This document shows positions 44,140 through 53,317 of a DNA stretch of 64,000 bases, piece after piece. Location of the stretch: assembly GCA_015179045.1 (NCBI GenBank), contig WHUZ01000030.1, positions 584,147 through 648,146 on the forward strand, given 5' to 3'. Numbering within the stretch: position 1 is the first letter of the stretch; each line of letters begins with the position of its first letter. The translations under genes were made by a program, and so were the position numbers. The notes under the pieces were generated by a model that was not told the origin of the DNA, did no database searches, and saw only the letters and a program-made list of their open reading frames with translations. The DNA is from Kalaharituber pfeilii (lineage: Eukaryota > Ascomycota > Pezizomycetes > Pezizales > Pezizaceae).

Positions 44140-44870
44140 CGGCTGCCCTCTACGTCCTCCTGCTTTCACTCCGGTTACTCGCCGGCTGCCCTCCACGTCC
44201 TCCTGCTTTCACCCTGGTTACCCTCCGGCCACCCTCCACGTCCTCCTGGTTTCACTCCGGTTGCACTCCGGCTGCCCTCCACGTCCTCCTACTTTCACTC
44301 CGGTTACTCGCCGGCTGCCCTCCACGTCCTCCTGCTTTCACCCCGGTTACCCTCCTGCTACCCTCCACGTCCTCTTGCTCTCACTCCGGTTGCCCTCCGG
44401 CTACCCTCCACGTCCTCCTACTTATACTCCGGTTACCCTCCGGCTACCCTCCACGTCCTCCTACTTTCACTCCGGTTACCCTCCGGCTACCCTCCACGTC
44501 CTCCTACTTTCACTCCGGCTACCCTCCGCGTCCTCCTACGTTCACTCCGGTTGCCCTCCGGCTACCCTCCGCGTCCTCCTACTTTCACTCCGGTTGCCCT
44601 CCGGCTACCCTCCGCGTCCTCCTACTTTCACTCCGGTTACCCTCCGGCTGCCCTCCACGTCCTCCTACTTTCACCCCGGTTACCCTCCGGCTACCCTCCA
44701 CGTCCTCCTACTTTCACTCCGGTTACCCTCCGGCTACCCTCCGCGTCCTCCTACTTTCACTCCGGTTGCCCTCCGGCTACCCTCCACGTCCTCTTACTTT
44801 CACTCTGGTTACCCTCCGGTTACCCTCCACGTCCTCTTACTCCCCCGGAGGGTAGCCGGCTTCCCTCCGG
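44140..44870 (+). repeat. 43-bp minisatellite inside the intron
   Basis: About 17 copies of a unit made of CTCCGGTTACCCTCCGGCTA and CCCTCCACGTCCTCCTACTT lie between the donor and acceptor of the dioxygenase-like gene. The unit lacks stop codons in the three forward frames and 43 is not a multiple of three. This explains the long Leu/Pro/Ser-rich open frames; they are not genes. Confidence 0.9.
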
Positions 44871-45167
44871 TCACCCTCTACGTCCTCCTACTCCCACTCC
44901 TCGTTTTATTTTATTTGCTGTTGCGTATATATACTAACTTAAAAAATATAGTATCCCATTGGAAAATCGGCAGGTATTCAAATGCAAAAAGATACTGTTA
45001 CAGCCATTGATTCCTTAGAAGAGGAATATTCACCACCTCCTCCAGGGAAAGAGGATTGCCGTTACTCTAAAGTGGCTTTACTTTGTCAAAGACACTCTAC
45101 TTTTGGAGTATATCACTTGGCATATTGGATGCAGAAAGGACATACTTTACTCCACCTACTTTATCTA

Positions 45168-45193
45168 TTTTTTTTTTTTTTTTTTTATCATTA
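45168..45193 (-). mobile_element. Nearly poly(A)-only retroinsertion in exon 2
   Basis: The insert is about 20 T plus ATCATTA, the last bases of the family A tail (TAATGAT) before poly(A). The perfect 14-bp repeat ACCTACTTTATCTA flanks it at 45154-45167 and 45194-45207. With one TSD copy it adds 40 bp and an in-frame TAA at 45192. Confidence 0.9.
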
Positions 45194-45653
45194 ACCTACT
45201 TTATCTAGGCATATTGGATCTGCCGGCTACAAGCAGCGGGCTGTAGGTGCTTTCTTTAATAATATTTCTCAATTCATTCAAGTTATTGGAAGGCTTTTTT
45301 TAGTTATTGATCCTGATTGTTATTTACGTTATTGGAGGCTTTTTCAGGAAGATTGTTTTAATAATGTACCATGTTCTTTGCTGAACACTTCTCGTCTTGC
45401 CTGTTTTTATGGACTTGCTTTATTGCGGAATACTCAAGTTGAAGCTCACAAAAACTATAATGATACTCCTGATGGTTGGGTGGCTATGTGTTGTTGGGGA
45501 AACTTTCCTGGGGGAGAGTTAGTTTTACCTGATTTAGGGATGAAGTTAAAGTTTCAGCAAGGGGATGTTATTTTTTTTCGTTCTCGTTTACTGGAGCATT
45601 TTGTTGCGGACTTTGATGGTGCTCGTTCCAGTATTGTTTTTTTTTTCACATGA

Positions 45654-46079
45654 GAAGATTTTAAATAAAACTTGGCTTTGAACTCGATTAATCTTTGTCC
45701 AGCATCTCCCTGAGATGGACTGTAATGCCCGGTTCCATATGACTAAACTCTAGTAGAACCGGAGCAATCTGTTTTGATTTTTTGTGATTTTTTTTGTTGC
45801 TCAATGTATTAACTGTAGAACATTTATGTCACGCGCGGCGGCGGGTGGCGGCGGGTGCTGCCTGTCACCGATCACGATCAGTTACCCTGAACCATTTTAA
45901 GGTCCACCGGGTTCAAGGAATCTCATTACTTGCCCACTAGCACAGTTTTGGATAATGACAAGTATACTTTTGGATAAGCAGCGCTTAAGGGTTATGATTA
46001 CACTGTTTGGATAACAATAATTGTACTGAAGGCACGGCACTTAAGGAATTACGCTTTTGGATAACATCGATCATGCTGA
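45654..46079. other. Downstream region of the dioxygenase-like gene
   Basis: AATAAA at about 45664 could act as a polyadenylation signal. The rest is unassigned, with a CGGCGGGTGG-type repeat near 45840 and imperfect repeats of TTTTGGATAA near 45950-46060. Confidence 0.45.
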
Positions 46080-46360
46080 AGACACGGAGCTTAAGGCTTC
46101 AAATACGTACCGAAATGGCTACCGAAATGCATGCTGAAAAGGCTGCTAAAATGGCGGCCGAAATGGCTACCGAAATGAATGCTGCAAGGCTGCTGAAATG
46201 GCAGCCGAAATGGCAGCCAAAACGGCTACTGAAATGAATTCTGAAAAGGCTGCTGCAATGGCAGCCGAAATGGCTACTGAAATGTGTGCTGAAATGGCTG
46301 CCAAAATGGCTATCGAAATGCATTCTGAAATGGCTGCTAAAAATGGCTTCCGAAATGGCT
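46080..46360 (+). repeat. Module component: GAAATGGCTGC 12/15-bp repeat
   Basis: Degenerate GAAATGGCAGCC / GAAATGGCTACC units dominate. They translate as Ala-Glu-Met-Ala-Thr-Glu-Met in one frame but lack a convincing start. The same repeat occurs at 47805-48018, 48770-48830 and 59470-59650. Confidence 0.85.
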
Positions 46361-46716
46361 ACTACTTTAGGCAAGATCCGAGGGGTCAGATGGTTACGAA
46401 AAAAGGCAATATTGAAAGAAGAAGGAAAAAAAGACGAGCTCCGTCGTAGCCTACCTGGAGACAGAGACGAAAGCAGACAAGGTGAAACTCGGAGGACGGT
46501 GGCTGAGGACGAGCGTGTACGAGCCGGACAGAGGAAGGAAGTAGACAGGCTCGGTACACGAGGACTTCACACGAGGACCTCTCTCCCGCATCATGTATGG
46601 ACTCCGCGGGTAACATATGTAGTCAGAAGACATTTTTATTTAAGTTTCTTAATATAGAAAACCTCGCCGTAGCCCGTAGGGCGGCATGCGAGTAATGAAA
46701 TAAAAAAAAAAAAAAA
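46361..46716 (+). mobile_element. Gag-only retroelement copy (356 bp)
   Basis: GAAATGGCT occurs at 46352-46360 and 46717-46725 within the repeat. The insert encodes LGKIRGVRWLRKKAILKEEG. After a shift in an A-run it continues SSVVAYLETETKADKVKLGG, then VYEPDRGRK and a stop, followed by 3'UTR and family A tail (CTCGC/GCGAG, loop GTA). Confidence 0.88.
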
Positions 46717-46732
46717 GAAATGGCTGCTGGAA

Positions 46733-46945
46733 TGGCTAGGGCCTGTCAAATTCAGCTTATTCCACTTCATCTTGTACCATCGGGTCACACCAACTATACA
46801 TATCAAATGTATGCTGCCATTGCACTGCGAAGCTGCGCTGCCATTGGGCTTCAAAAGTGCGGTGCCATTGTGCTTCCAAAGTGCGGTGCCATTGTGCTTC
46901 CAAAGTGCGGTGCCATTGTGCTGTGAAAGTGCGTTGCCATTGCGT
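46733..46945 (+). repeat. Module components: unique link and 24-bp-type repeat
   Basis: A ~85-bp non-repeated link (TGTCAAATTCAGCTTATTCC, CATCGGGTCACACCAACTAT) leads into CCATTGCACTGCGAAGCTGC and related GTGCGGTGCCATTGTGCTTC units. The same link-then-repeat order is seen at 59655-59770. Confidence 0.85.
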
Positions 46946-46952
46946 CTCATCA

Positions 46953-46997
46953 TGCCAAGAAACCATGGAGCGGCTGTAGCTCCATGGTTTCTTGGCA
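46953..46997. repeat. Perfect 19-bp-stem hairpin, copy 1
   Basis: TGCCAAGAAACCATGGAGC, a 7-base loop, then GCTCCATGGTTTCTTGGCA. A partial third arm (CCATGGTTTCTTGGCATAGG) follows at 47009. A second hairpin copy is at 57924. Confidence 0.93.
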
Positions 46998-47332
46998 CAG
47001 GTGCTATCCATGGTTTCTTGGCATAGGTGCTATACATTTCATGATGTTGAAAGAGACTCGCCATACCTGTGATATTGACCACATTCTGCCATTCTCGTGT
47101 CATCGATTGGGCCCTATGGTACGTGTCAGATAATTTCGCAAATGAAAGGGACCCGCCATACATATGAAATTGCACTCATCATGCCACTCTCGTGCCATCC
47201 AACGGGCCCTACTGTACGTGTCAGATTCAGCTCACGTTCACACATCTCACGATGTTGAAAGGGACCCGTCATATATATGAAATGCACACATTGTCCTTAC
47301 GGCCGCCACACACCAAGCACGACCGCCGGCAA

Positions 47333-47372
47333 TTTTTTTTTTCTTTTTATATCATTACTCGCATGCCGCCCT
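47333..47372 (-). mobile_element. Partial family A tail insertion (40 bp)
   Basis: A T-rich run, ATATCATTACTCGCATGCCG and CCCT, between GACCGCCGGCAA (47321-47332) and GACCACTGGCAA (47373-47384), a duplication with two mismatches. Confidence 0.8.
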
Positions 47373-47384
47373 GACCACTGGCAA

Positions 47385-47579
47385 GCTGATAGAACCGGCT
47401 AGCTATAGGTAGCTAGCAAGCTGCCAGTATAGCCCGCCTGCCACTATAGCCCTCCTGCCAGTATAGCCTGCCTACCAGTATGGCCCACCCGCCATTATAG
47501 GCCTCCTGCTAGGACCCATATGGTTCATATGTTCTTGTTATTCTTGTCAATCCCTAGATCTAATTCAGTACTTGGTCTT
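47385..47579. other. GCC-rich short repeats
   Basis: Imperfect CCTGCCAGTATAGCC units at 47420-47510. No gene. Confidence 0.5.
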
Positions 47580-48835
47580 CTCTGCCTTTTCAGCATAGTC
47601 TGGCATCGCCGCTGAACTGGAACCACTGAACTACTACCGGCAAGCTTCTCCTGTCAAGGCTCTGCCGTTCAGCGCTTGAGAAGCTACTGTTACCCTGAAC
47701 CGGTCGTATCCGTTAGCAGCACCAGCTCGCCGCCGCGTGACAATTGGAGCTCAGCTTGTGCCCTTGCGTCGGCACAGCCATGTGTATCTAAAGGTGAAAT
47801 GGCTGGTGAGTTGGCAGCCGAAATAGCACCCGAAATGCATGCTGAAAAGGCTGCTGAAATGGCTACCGAAATGGCTACCGAAATGCGTACTGCAACCGCT
47901 GCCGAAATGGCTGCTGAAATGGCCGCTGAACTGGCAGCCGAAATGACTACCGAAATGCGTGCTGAAAAGGCTGCTGAAAAGGCTGCCCAAACGGCTACCG
48001 GAATGGCTACCGAGATGGTGTAATAAACTGGTCTGGGTGGGGTCGGCGGGTCGGGATTTCGGGGTCTCAGGGGGTCAGCGGGTACCGGAACCGGGTACGG
48101 GGCGGGCGGCAGACGATTTCACAGCAGAGGCAGAGGCAGAGGCAGAGGCAGAGGCGGTCGGAGCTATGTGATGCCGAGAGGTAGATGTATTGAAAAGCTA
48201 AATACACACCTTGGGTAGAATACAAGTTGGTGCGTGGAGAAGCAAGAGGGAGGAGGGCGGAGGGCCTCTTTTATAGAAAGCCCTCGGTGGCAAATCCAAG
48301 CAAACAAACAAACGAACAAACAAACAAACGAAGTACATGGAAAACCAAGGAGACGACTGGAAGTACATGGAAGGCCAAGGAAATGACTGGAAGCGGGTAG
48401 AAGCATCAGGAATATCCGGGAATGAGCTCAGTGATACCTGTTGCTGGTGGATTCCGAGGTCTTCCAGCAGGTTCTAAGGCTTTGCGGCAGGTTCGACGTC
48501 TTTTCGGCAGGTTCTGGGGATCCGAGTTCTTCTACCAGATTCTGGCACGTTCTTCCGGTTCGGGTTTGTAAGCGATGACTAGAATGCTGGCGGCCATGTT
48601 GCTGAAGTGAGCTCACAGGTGTAGGGACATATATGGGAATGCTAGAAGGAGTATACCGAGTTACGAGGGGGTCAGAGTCAGCTGCACGTGTGCAAATACT
48701 GGCATATAGTATGTTGATTGCCAGTATAGGACCGGAGCTGGAGGGTTTTGGGCGAGGGGTCCGATTACAGATGGCTAGTGAAATGGCTGGTAAAGTAGCT
48801 ACCGAAATGGCTACTGGAATGGTGGAAGGCCTGAC
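47580..48835 (+). repeat. Subtelomeric module: 200-bp leader then GAAATGGCTGC repeat
   Basis: The leader (AACTGGAACCACTGAACTAC to GACAATTGGAGCTCAGCTTG) is nearly identical to 59290-59470. The GAAATGGCTGC repeat follows in both places. A solo LTR splits the repeat here. A long open frame over it begins at TTG, not ATG, so I do not call a gene. Confidence 0.85.
48019..48769 (-). repeat. Solo LTR (751 bp) with 5-bp duplication
   Basis: The ends TGTAAT..ATTACA are flanked by GATGG at 48014-48018 and 48770-48774. On the minus strand it matches the LTRs at 52282, 60916 and 61666 (CCGGTCCTATACTGGCAATC-type sequence, GTTTGTTTGCTTGGAT). It contains a (GAGGCA)n tract near 48125. Confidence 0.9.
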
Positions 48836-48849
48836 CCAACAGCACGAGA

Positions 48850-49020
48850 TGAATATATGCTGCTATTGCACTCCGAAGATGCGCTACCATTGCGCTGCTC
48901 AAGTACGGTGCCATTGCACTGCTGCCATTGTGCTGCTGCAAAGGTGCACTGCGAATGTATGCTGCTATTGCACTCCGAAGATGCACTGCCATTGCACTGG
49001 GAAGATTTACAGCCATTGCG
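48850..49020 (+). repeat. Module component: 24-bp-type repeat
   Basis: Units such as TGCTATTGCACTCCGAAGAT and GCGCTACCATTGCGCTGC. The nearest relative is 62446-62640, with the same following sequence GTTCTGGATGTTACGGCTAC. Confidence 0.85.
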
Positions 49021-49244
49021 TGTTACGGGCGTGAGGGGCTAGGCTCCGGTAGGCGTGGGAAGGTTCTGGATGTTACGGCTACGGAGGAGTGTTTTTTTTT
49101 TTTTTTATATCAGTACTCGCATGCCGCCCAATGGGCTATGGCGAGGTGTTAATTAAAGAAAGAAAAAAGCGCAACAGTAACTAACTACATGTGGTTCCCG
49201 CGATACTCGTACATGGTGCAGGTAGGGTATGAAATCAATACAGC

Positions 49245-50332
49245 CTATTTCCTCCTCCTGTCTGGCTCGTATTGAGTTGTCCTCAACAATTTCCCTCCTA
49301 CCCTGACTCTGTCTATGTCCGTCGCTGGCTCCAAGTACACCACGACCGAGCTAGTCTTCTTGCCTTCTTGAATCAGCGTGGTCTTTCGTGTAAGCCAACG
49401 TATCCCAACAGTCTTGCCTAGTGTCTTGTTCCCGGACTCCAGCCACTTCCGCACCTTCGCCAAGTCTTTCCTCGATGCAATACCATGTACTACGACGCCG
49501 AATGTCGATGTGGTGGCGTCGGTGTTTTTTTTTTTTTTTTTTTTTATATCAGTACTCGCATGCCGCCCTGGGGGCTATGGCGAAGGCGTCGGTGTTTGGC
49601 GAGGAGGCGGGGGCTTGCTGGTCTTTGGTCTTGGTCTTGAGTCCGTGATTGGTGTCGGGAGTCTCGTTGTTGGTGTCAGAGTTGGGGGTGACATTGTCGG
49701 TGTCGGGGTTGGGGGCTTTGTTGCGGCTGTGGTGGCGGTGCTGCCCGTGGGCGTTGCCGGGGTCCCGACCGAAGGCGAGTCTGCGATCTTCTTCGCCTCG
49801 TTTGAATCCAGTCGTCGTTTGATTTCGTAGGTGGCTTGTAGTGACGGCTGTTTCCCTTTCCGTTTCCTGGTCAGGGGTGTTGTCTTGTCGGTGTTCTTGT
49901 CCGCTGGTGGGGTGTCTACGCACATGATGGGGCTGAACCCAATGTCTGTGGTACTGGTGGTGGCACCGGTTCGATGTCTATGCAGGTGATGGGGCTGAAC
50001 CCCAAAACAGCCTGTTGTGGTGGCGTCGGCTGAATGTCTGCGCTCGTAATGGGTCTTAACCCCAGAGTCTGTTGTGGTGGTGGCGGTGTCTCCCTTTCCC
50101 TCCCGCTCCGCTTGGTCCCGAACAACGACACCGGCGGCGAGTCCTTGGTCCCAAACAGCGACGCCGGCGGGGACCCGAACAACGACACCGGCGGCGGCGG
50201 GGAGGCTGCTGGTGGCGGTGTGAGTATGGTCTGCGGGGGCGGCGGGGACCTGCCACGTCGAGCTAATGCCTCATCATACCTCTGCGCTGAGGCTTGAAGG
50301 CGTCTTCTCTCCTCCTTGTAGTCTATGGACAT
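49245..50332 (-). pseudogene. Gag-like ORF of the gag-only element
   Basis: The ATG at 50332 opens MSIDYKEERRRLQASAQRYD. Pro/Ser-rich repeats follow (VSLFGTK and SPPP units, GFSPITCIDIEP repeats). A one-base shift near 49920 moves the frame to VDTPPADKNTDKTTPLTRKR and a Thr/Pro-rich linker. After the nested tail insertion the conserved part is KDLAKVRKWLESGNKTLGKT, VGIRWLTRKTTLIQEGKKTS, SVVVYLEPATDI and YEPDRRRK, then TAG. In related full-length LINE ORF1 proteins this RRM-like region is followed by zinc knuckles; here the ORF stops just before them. Expected role: RNA binding. Confidence 0.8.
49527..49584 (-). mobile_element. Family A tail insertion nested in the gag-only element (58 bp)
   Basis: Tail plus poly(T), loop CCA, outer stem TTCGC/GCGAG (one wobble pair). 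The perfect 12-bp repeat GGCGTCGGTGTT lies at 49515-49526 and 49585-49596. Confidence 0.95.
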
Positions 50333-50604
50333 TGTCTTATTGGTTGTCTCGTGCTTATCCGTGACAGTCTACAGGGGCTTGGCGCCGAGTTGGTGTAGGA
50401 GGTGTGTTGGCAACGGGGGTGATGAGCTGAAGAATCCTCGAAATTTCTCCGCTCGGGGGAAATTTGCAGTGTTGGGTTTTTGAGATAAAAAATTAATTCA
50501 AACTGCTCAGCGTGCTGAGAGCTTGCGATCTATGTAGGTTTCAGCGTGGGGAACGTTGTGGTTGTGGAGTCGCTCGTCCTGAGGTGGTTGTTGTCCGTGA
50601 CGTC

Positions 50605-50935
50605 GGAGTGTATACGGCGGGCCGAAATGGCTACCGAGGTGCATATACGGCAAGACGGAATTAGTAATGGCCACGTCGGTGTATATATGACGGGCCGAAG
50701 TCGCTATGGCGGTGTGTATACTGTGGGCCGGAATGGCTATAGAGGTGTATATGCTACAGGCTGGAATGGCCGTGGAGGTGTCTATGCTGTGGGCCGGAAT
50801 GGCCACAGAGGTGTATATGATGTAGGCCAGAATGGTTGCAGAGGTATATGTGCTACGGGCCAGAATGGCTACGGAGGTGTATATGCTGTAGGGCGGAATG
50901 GACACAGAGGTGTATATATAGTGGACAGGAAGGGC
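50605..50935 (+). repeat. Module component: 30-bp repeat (GGAATGGCCACAGAGGTGTA)
   Basis: About ten 30-bp units built on GGCCGGAATGGCTACGGAGG and TGTATATGCT. The unit is 10 codons long and open on both strands, giving GRNGHRGVYA-like repeats that are not taken as protein. Other blocks are at 59800 and 62700. Confidence 0.9.
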
Positions 50936-51050
50936 AGCTGTACGGCATGGAGCACCATTTGAGCAGAGCAGTTGTTGTTGAATTAGACTATATATTGGGT
51001 CGCTAATTGGGCACTCATTGGGTCCTGTATTTGGCCATTGATTAGACTAT
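50936..51050 (+). repeat. Module component: conserved link
   Basis: GAGCAGAGCAGTTGTTGTTG, GGGCACTCATTGGGTCCTGT and the TTTGGCCATT sequence; the same link is at 60255-60350 and 63325-63412. Confidence 0.85.
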
Positions 51051-51054
51051 ACAT

Positions 51055-51510
51055 TGCTAGAGTTACTCTGGAGCTATCTTAGAGCTATCCAAGACTTCTA
51101 GAGCTACCTCAGAGCTACGTTAGAGCCACCCAAGACTTGTAAAGCTACCTCAGAGCTGCTTCAGAGCTACTCAAGACTTCCAAAGTCACTCTAGAGCTAC
51201 TTCAAAGTGCCAGAGACACCACCAGAGCTACTTAAAAGTACCAGAGACACTCCAGAGCGCCAGAAAGACTCCAGAGCGTCAGAGAGACTCCAGAGCTACT
51301 TAAGAGCGCTAGAGACACTCTAGAGCTGCTCAAGAGTACTAAAGACACTCCAGAGCTACTCAAGAGCGCTAAACACACTTCAGAGCTACTTAAGAGCACT
51401 AAAGATACTTCAGAGCTACTCAAGAGTACTAGAGACTGTCCAGACCCACTCAAGAGCACCGGAGACACTCTACAGCTACCTGAGAGCCGAAGAGTCACCC
51501 CCAGAGCGCC
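51055..51510 (+). repeat. Module component: ~30-bp repeat (CCAGAGCTACTTAAGAGC)
   Basis: About fifteen degenerate units of CTCCAGAGCTACTCAAGAGC plus ACTAGAGACA. The only other array is at 63415-63740, directly before the telomere. Confidence 0.9.
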
Positions 51511-51547
51511 CAAAACAGCACACCACCCGCATTCGTTATCAGTCTCT

Positions 51548-52110
51548 ATATAGCTAAAGGGTAGGGTTAGGCAGTGAAAGTTGGGCTTTTTCACGGCCCG
51601 GTAAGACATACAACTTCATATCCCAGCTGCAACACGCAATTTTACTCCAATTATCTTTAAACTGGTCTCAAATGAAAGCCCTACGTCTCCTCTATATTTC
51701 TATGTAAAAAAAATAATCCATTTCATACTCTAAATCTTGCTGTATTTATAGTGAAAGATGGCGAGTTTTGAGTAAATTTTCACACTAGTAGACTATTCCT
51801 GTCATATTCTTGCCATGCTATAGCTTGGCAGCAACGGCCAAAAAACTCTATAGAAAATAGACTCAGTAGTTTTCAGAATGGTCTATGCCAAAAAGACATG
51901 ACTTTTCGTCGACAACTTATCCCAATTCAGATGACTTTTCGTCGACAGCCTATACAAATTTTTACCCTAACGTTACACACCACTGTAGTTCTCATCACAA
52001 ACCTCCGGCAACTACAACTACCTTAACTACCTTGTTAAGTAATAATCCCAATTAGCAATACACATTTTCAACACATTTAATGTGCCGAAAATGACCTATT
52101 TTCTCATACC
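51548..52110. repeat. Duplicated ~560-bp segment, copy 1
   Basis: From TAAAGGGTAGGGTTAGGCAG to CAACACATTTAATGTGCCGA it is nearly identical to 55895-56450. No ORF. It includes a short telomere-like TAGGGTTAGG at 51560. Confidence 0.9.
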
Positions 52111-52281
52111 GTATTAACTCACATAAGAGCAAGAAATCAAACGCGCGCTAGTTCGGTCTTAGCAAACCTTTCAGCGCCAGTGCGCATGTATTACGCATAG
52201 GCGCATAATGATTCCCGAATTACCATGATGCTAACCTCAACCCCACGATGGATCTGAGCACAGAAGTAGGAGACGGGATCA

Positions 52282-53066
52282 TGTAATAATCCAACCTGGA
52301 CCCCTCGCCCCAGACCCTCCAGCTCCGGTCCTATACTGGCAACCAACGTACTTCTCGCCAGTACTCGTACACGTGCAGCTGACCCTGACACCCTTGCAAT
52401 TCGCTGCACTCCTTCTAGCACTCCAATATATATCCCTGTACTTGTGAGCACGCTTAAGCGACATGGCCGCCAGCATCCCGGTCATTGCTTAACAACCCGA
52501 ACCGAAGAACCTGCCAGAACCTGCTAGAAGAACCTGGATCCTCAGAACCTGCCAGAAAGCCGCAGAACCTACCAGAAAGCCATAGAACTTGCCAGAAGCC
52601 ATAGACCCTGCTGGAAGCCATAGACCCTGCCGGAAAGCCGTAGAATCTGCTGGAAACAGGTATCGCCGAGCTTATTCCCGGATATTCTTGATGCTTCTTC
52701 CTGCTTCCAGTCATTCCTTGGTCATACATGTACTTCCTGTCATTTTCTTTGTCTTCTATGTACTTCTAGTCGCTTCTCGGTTTTCCATGTACTTCGTTTG
52801 TTTGCTTGTTTGCTTGTTTGCTTGTTTGCCTGGATTTTCTACCGAGGGTTTTCTATAAAGAGGCCCTCCTACCTCCTTCCTCTTGCTTCTCCACGCAACA
52901 ACTTGTTTCCTACCCAAGTTGTGTATTTAGCCTTTTAATATATCTACCTCTCGATATCTCATAGTCCCGACCGCCTCTGCCTCCGCCTCCACCGTAACCT
53001 CGCCTCGGTGCCCGCCGCCTACCCCGTACCCAGATCCTGTACCCTGACCCGGACCTGTTCATTACA
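52282..53066 (+). repeat. Solo LTR (785 bp) with 5-bp duplication
   Basis: TGTAATAATCCAACC to GTTCATTACA, flanked by GATCA at 52277-52281 and 53067-53071. TTCTATAAAGAGG near 52850 is a TATA-like core, and a (TTTGCTTG)n tract lies near 52800. No internal element with these LTRs was found in the window. Confidence 0.93.
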
Positions 53067-53317
53067 GATCAGGGGATAATAAATGTTGTGAAGTGTTAAT
53101 GAAATCATCATTATACCATAGGTACCTATACTGGAGCATCATGATTTCTTCTATTCTTAATAACCCACAAGTTATTGAAACACAAGTTAATAAGTTGGCA
53201 GCTAAGCTCTCACAAACCTCCTTACAAAAGAATCGATTGAATGCACTAAAAAAACGCCCTGGATCACATAGATAACCTATTGCAGCAAGGCCACGTTGGG
53301 TCCTTGTACCATCTGCA

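Larger units (their letters stand above)
43734..45653 (+). pseudogene. 2-oxoglutarate/Fe(II) dioxygenase-like gene, two exons, disrupted
   Basis: Exon 1 (43734-44063, 110 codons) starts MSDAEGERRFERVREVNAEV and stops at a canonical GTAAGT. The intron (44064-44951) ends ACTAACTTAAAAAATATAG, with a branch-like CTAAC. Exon 2 continues in phase (YPIGKSAGIQMQKDTVTAID). The C-terminal fold reads AHKNYNDTPDGWVAMCCWGN, FPGGELVLPDLGMKLKF, QQGDVIFFRSRLLEHFV and GARSSIVFFFT. This is the double-stranded beta-helix pattern of fungal 2OG-Fe(II) oxygenases related in layout to TET/JBP or prolyl-hydroxylase types. The distal iron His (45597) and the 2OG-binding Arg (45624) are present. The HxD motif reads H-K-N (45447-45455), so one metal ligand appears changed. 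A small retroinsertion at 45168 adds a stop. The substrate is unknown. Confidence 0.7.
49093..50600 (-). mobile_element. Gag-only retroelement, longest copy (~1.5 kb)
   Basis: It lies between CGGAGGAGTGT (49082-49092) and CGTCGGAGTGT (50601-50611), and the flanking module repeat reads through once it is removed. On the minus strand it has a ~270-bp leader, one ORF starting at 50332, a ~140-bp 3'UTR and the family A tail with poly(A). There is no endonuclease, RT or RNase H. A tail-only insertion is nested at 49527-49584. It is probably a full-length non-autonomous element that borrows the family A machinery through the shared tail; that dependence is inference. Confidence 0.85.

Noticed and set aside
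44107..45010. Long overlapping Leu/Pro/Ser-rich open frames
   Set aside because: They arise from the 43-bp intron minisatellite, which lacks stops in all forward frames.
47676..48023. Ala-Glu-Met repeat protein
   Set aside because: The frame starts at TTG without an ATG and continues only because of the 12/15-bp repeat.
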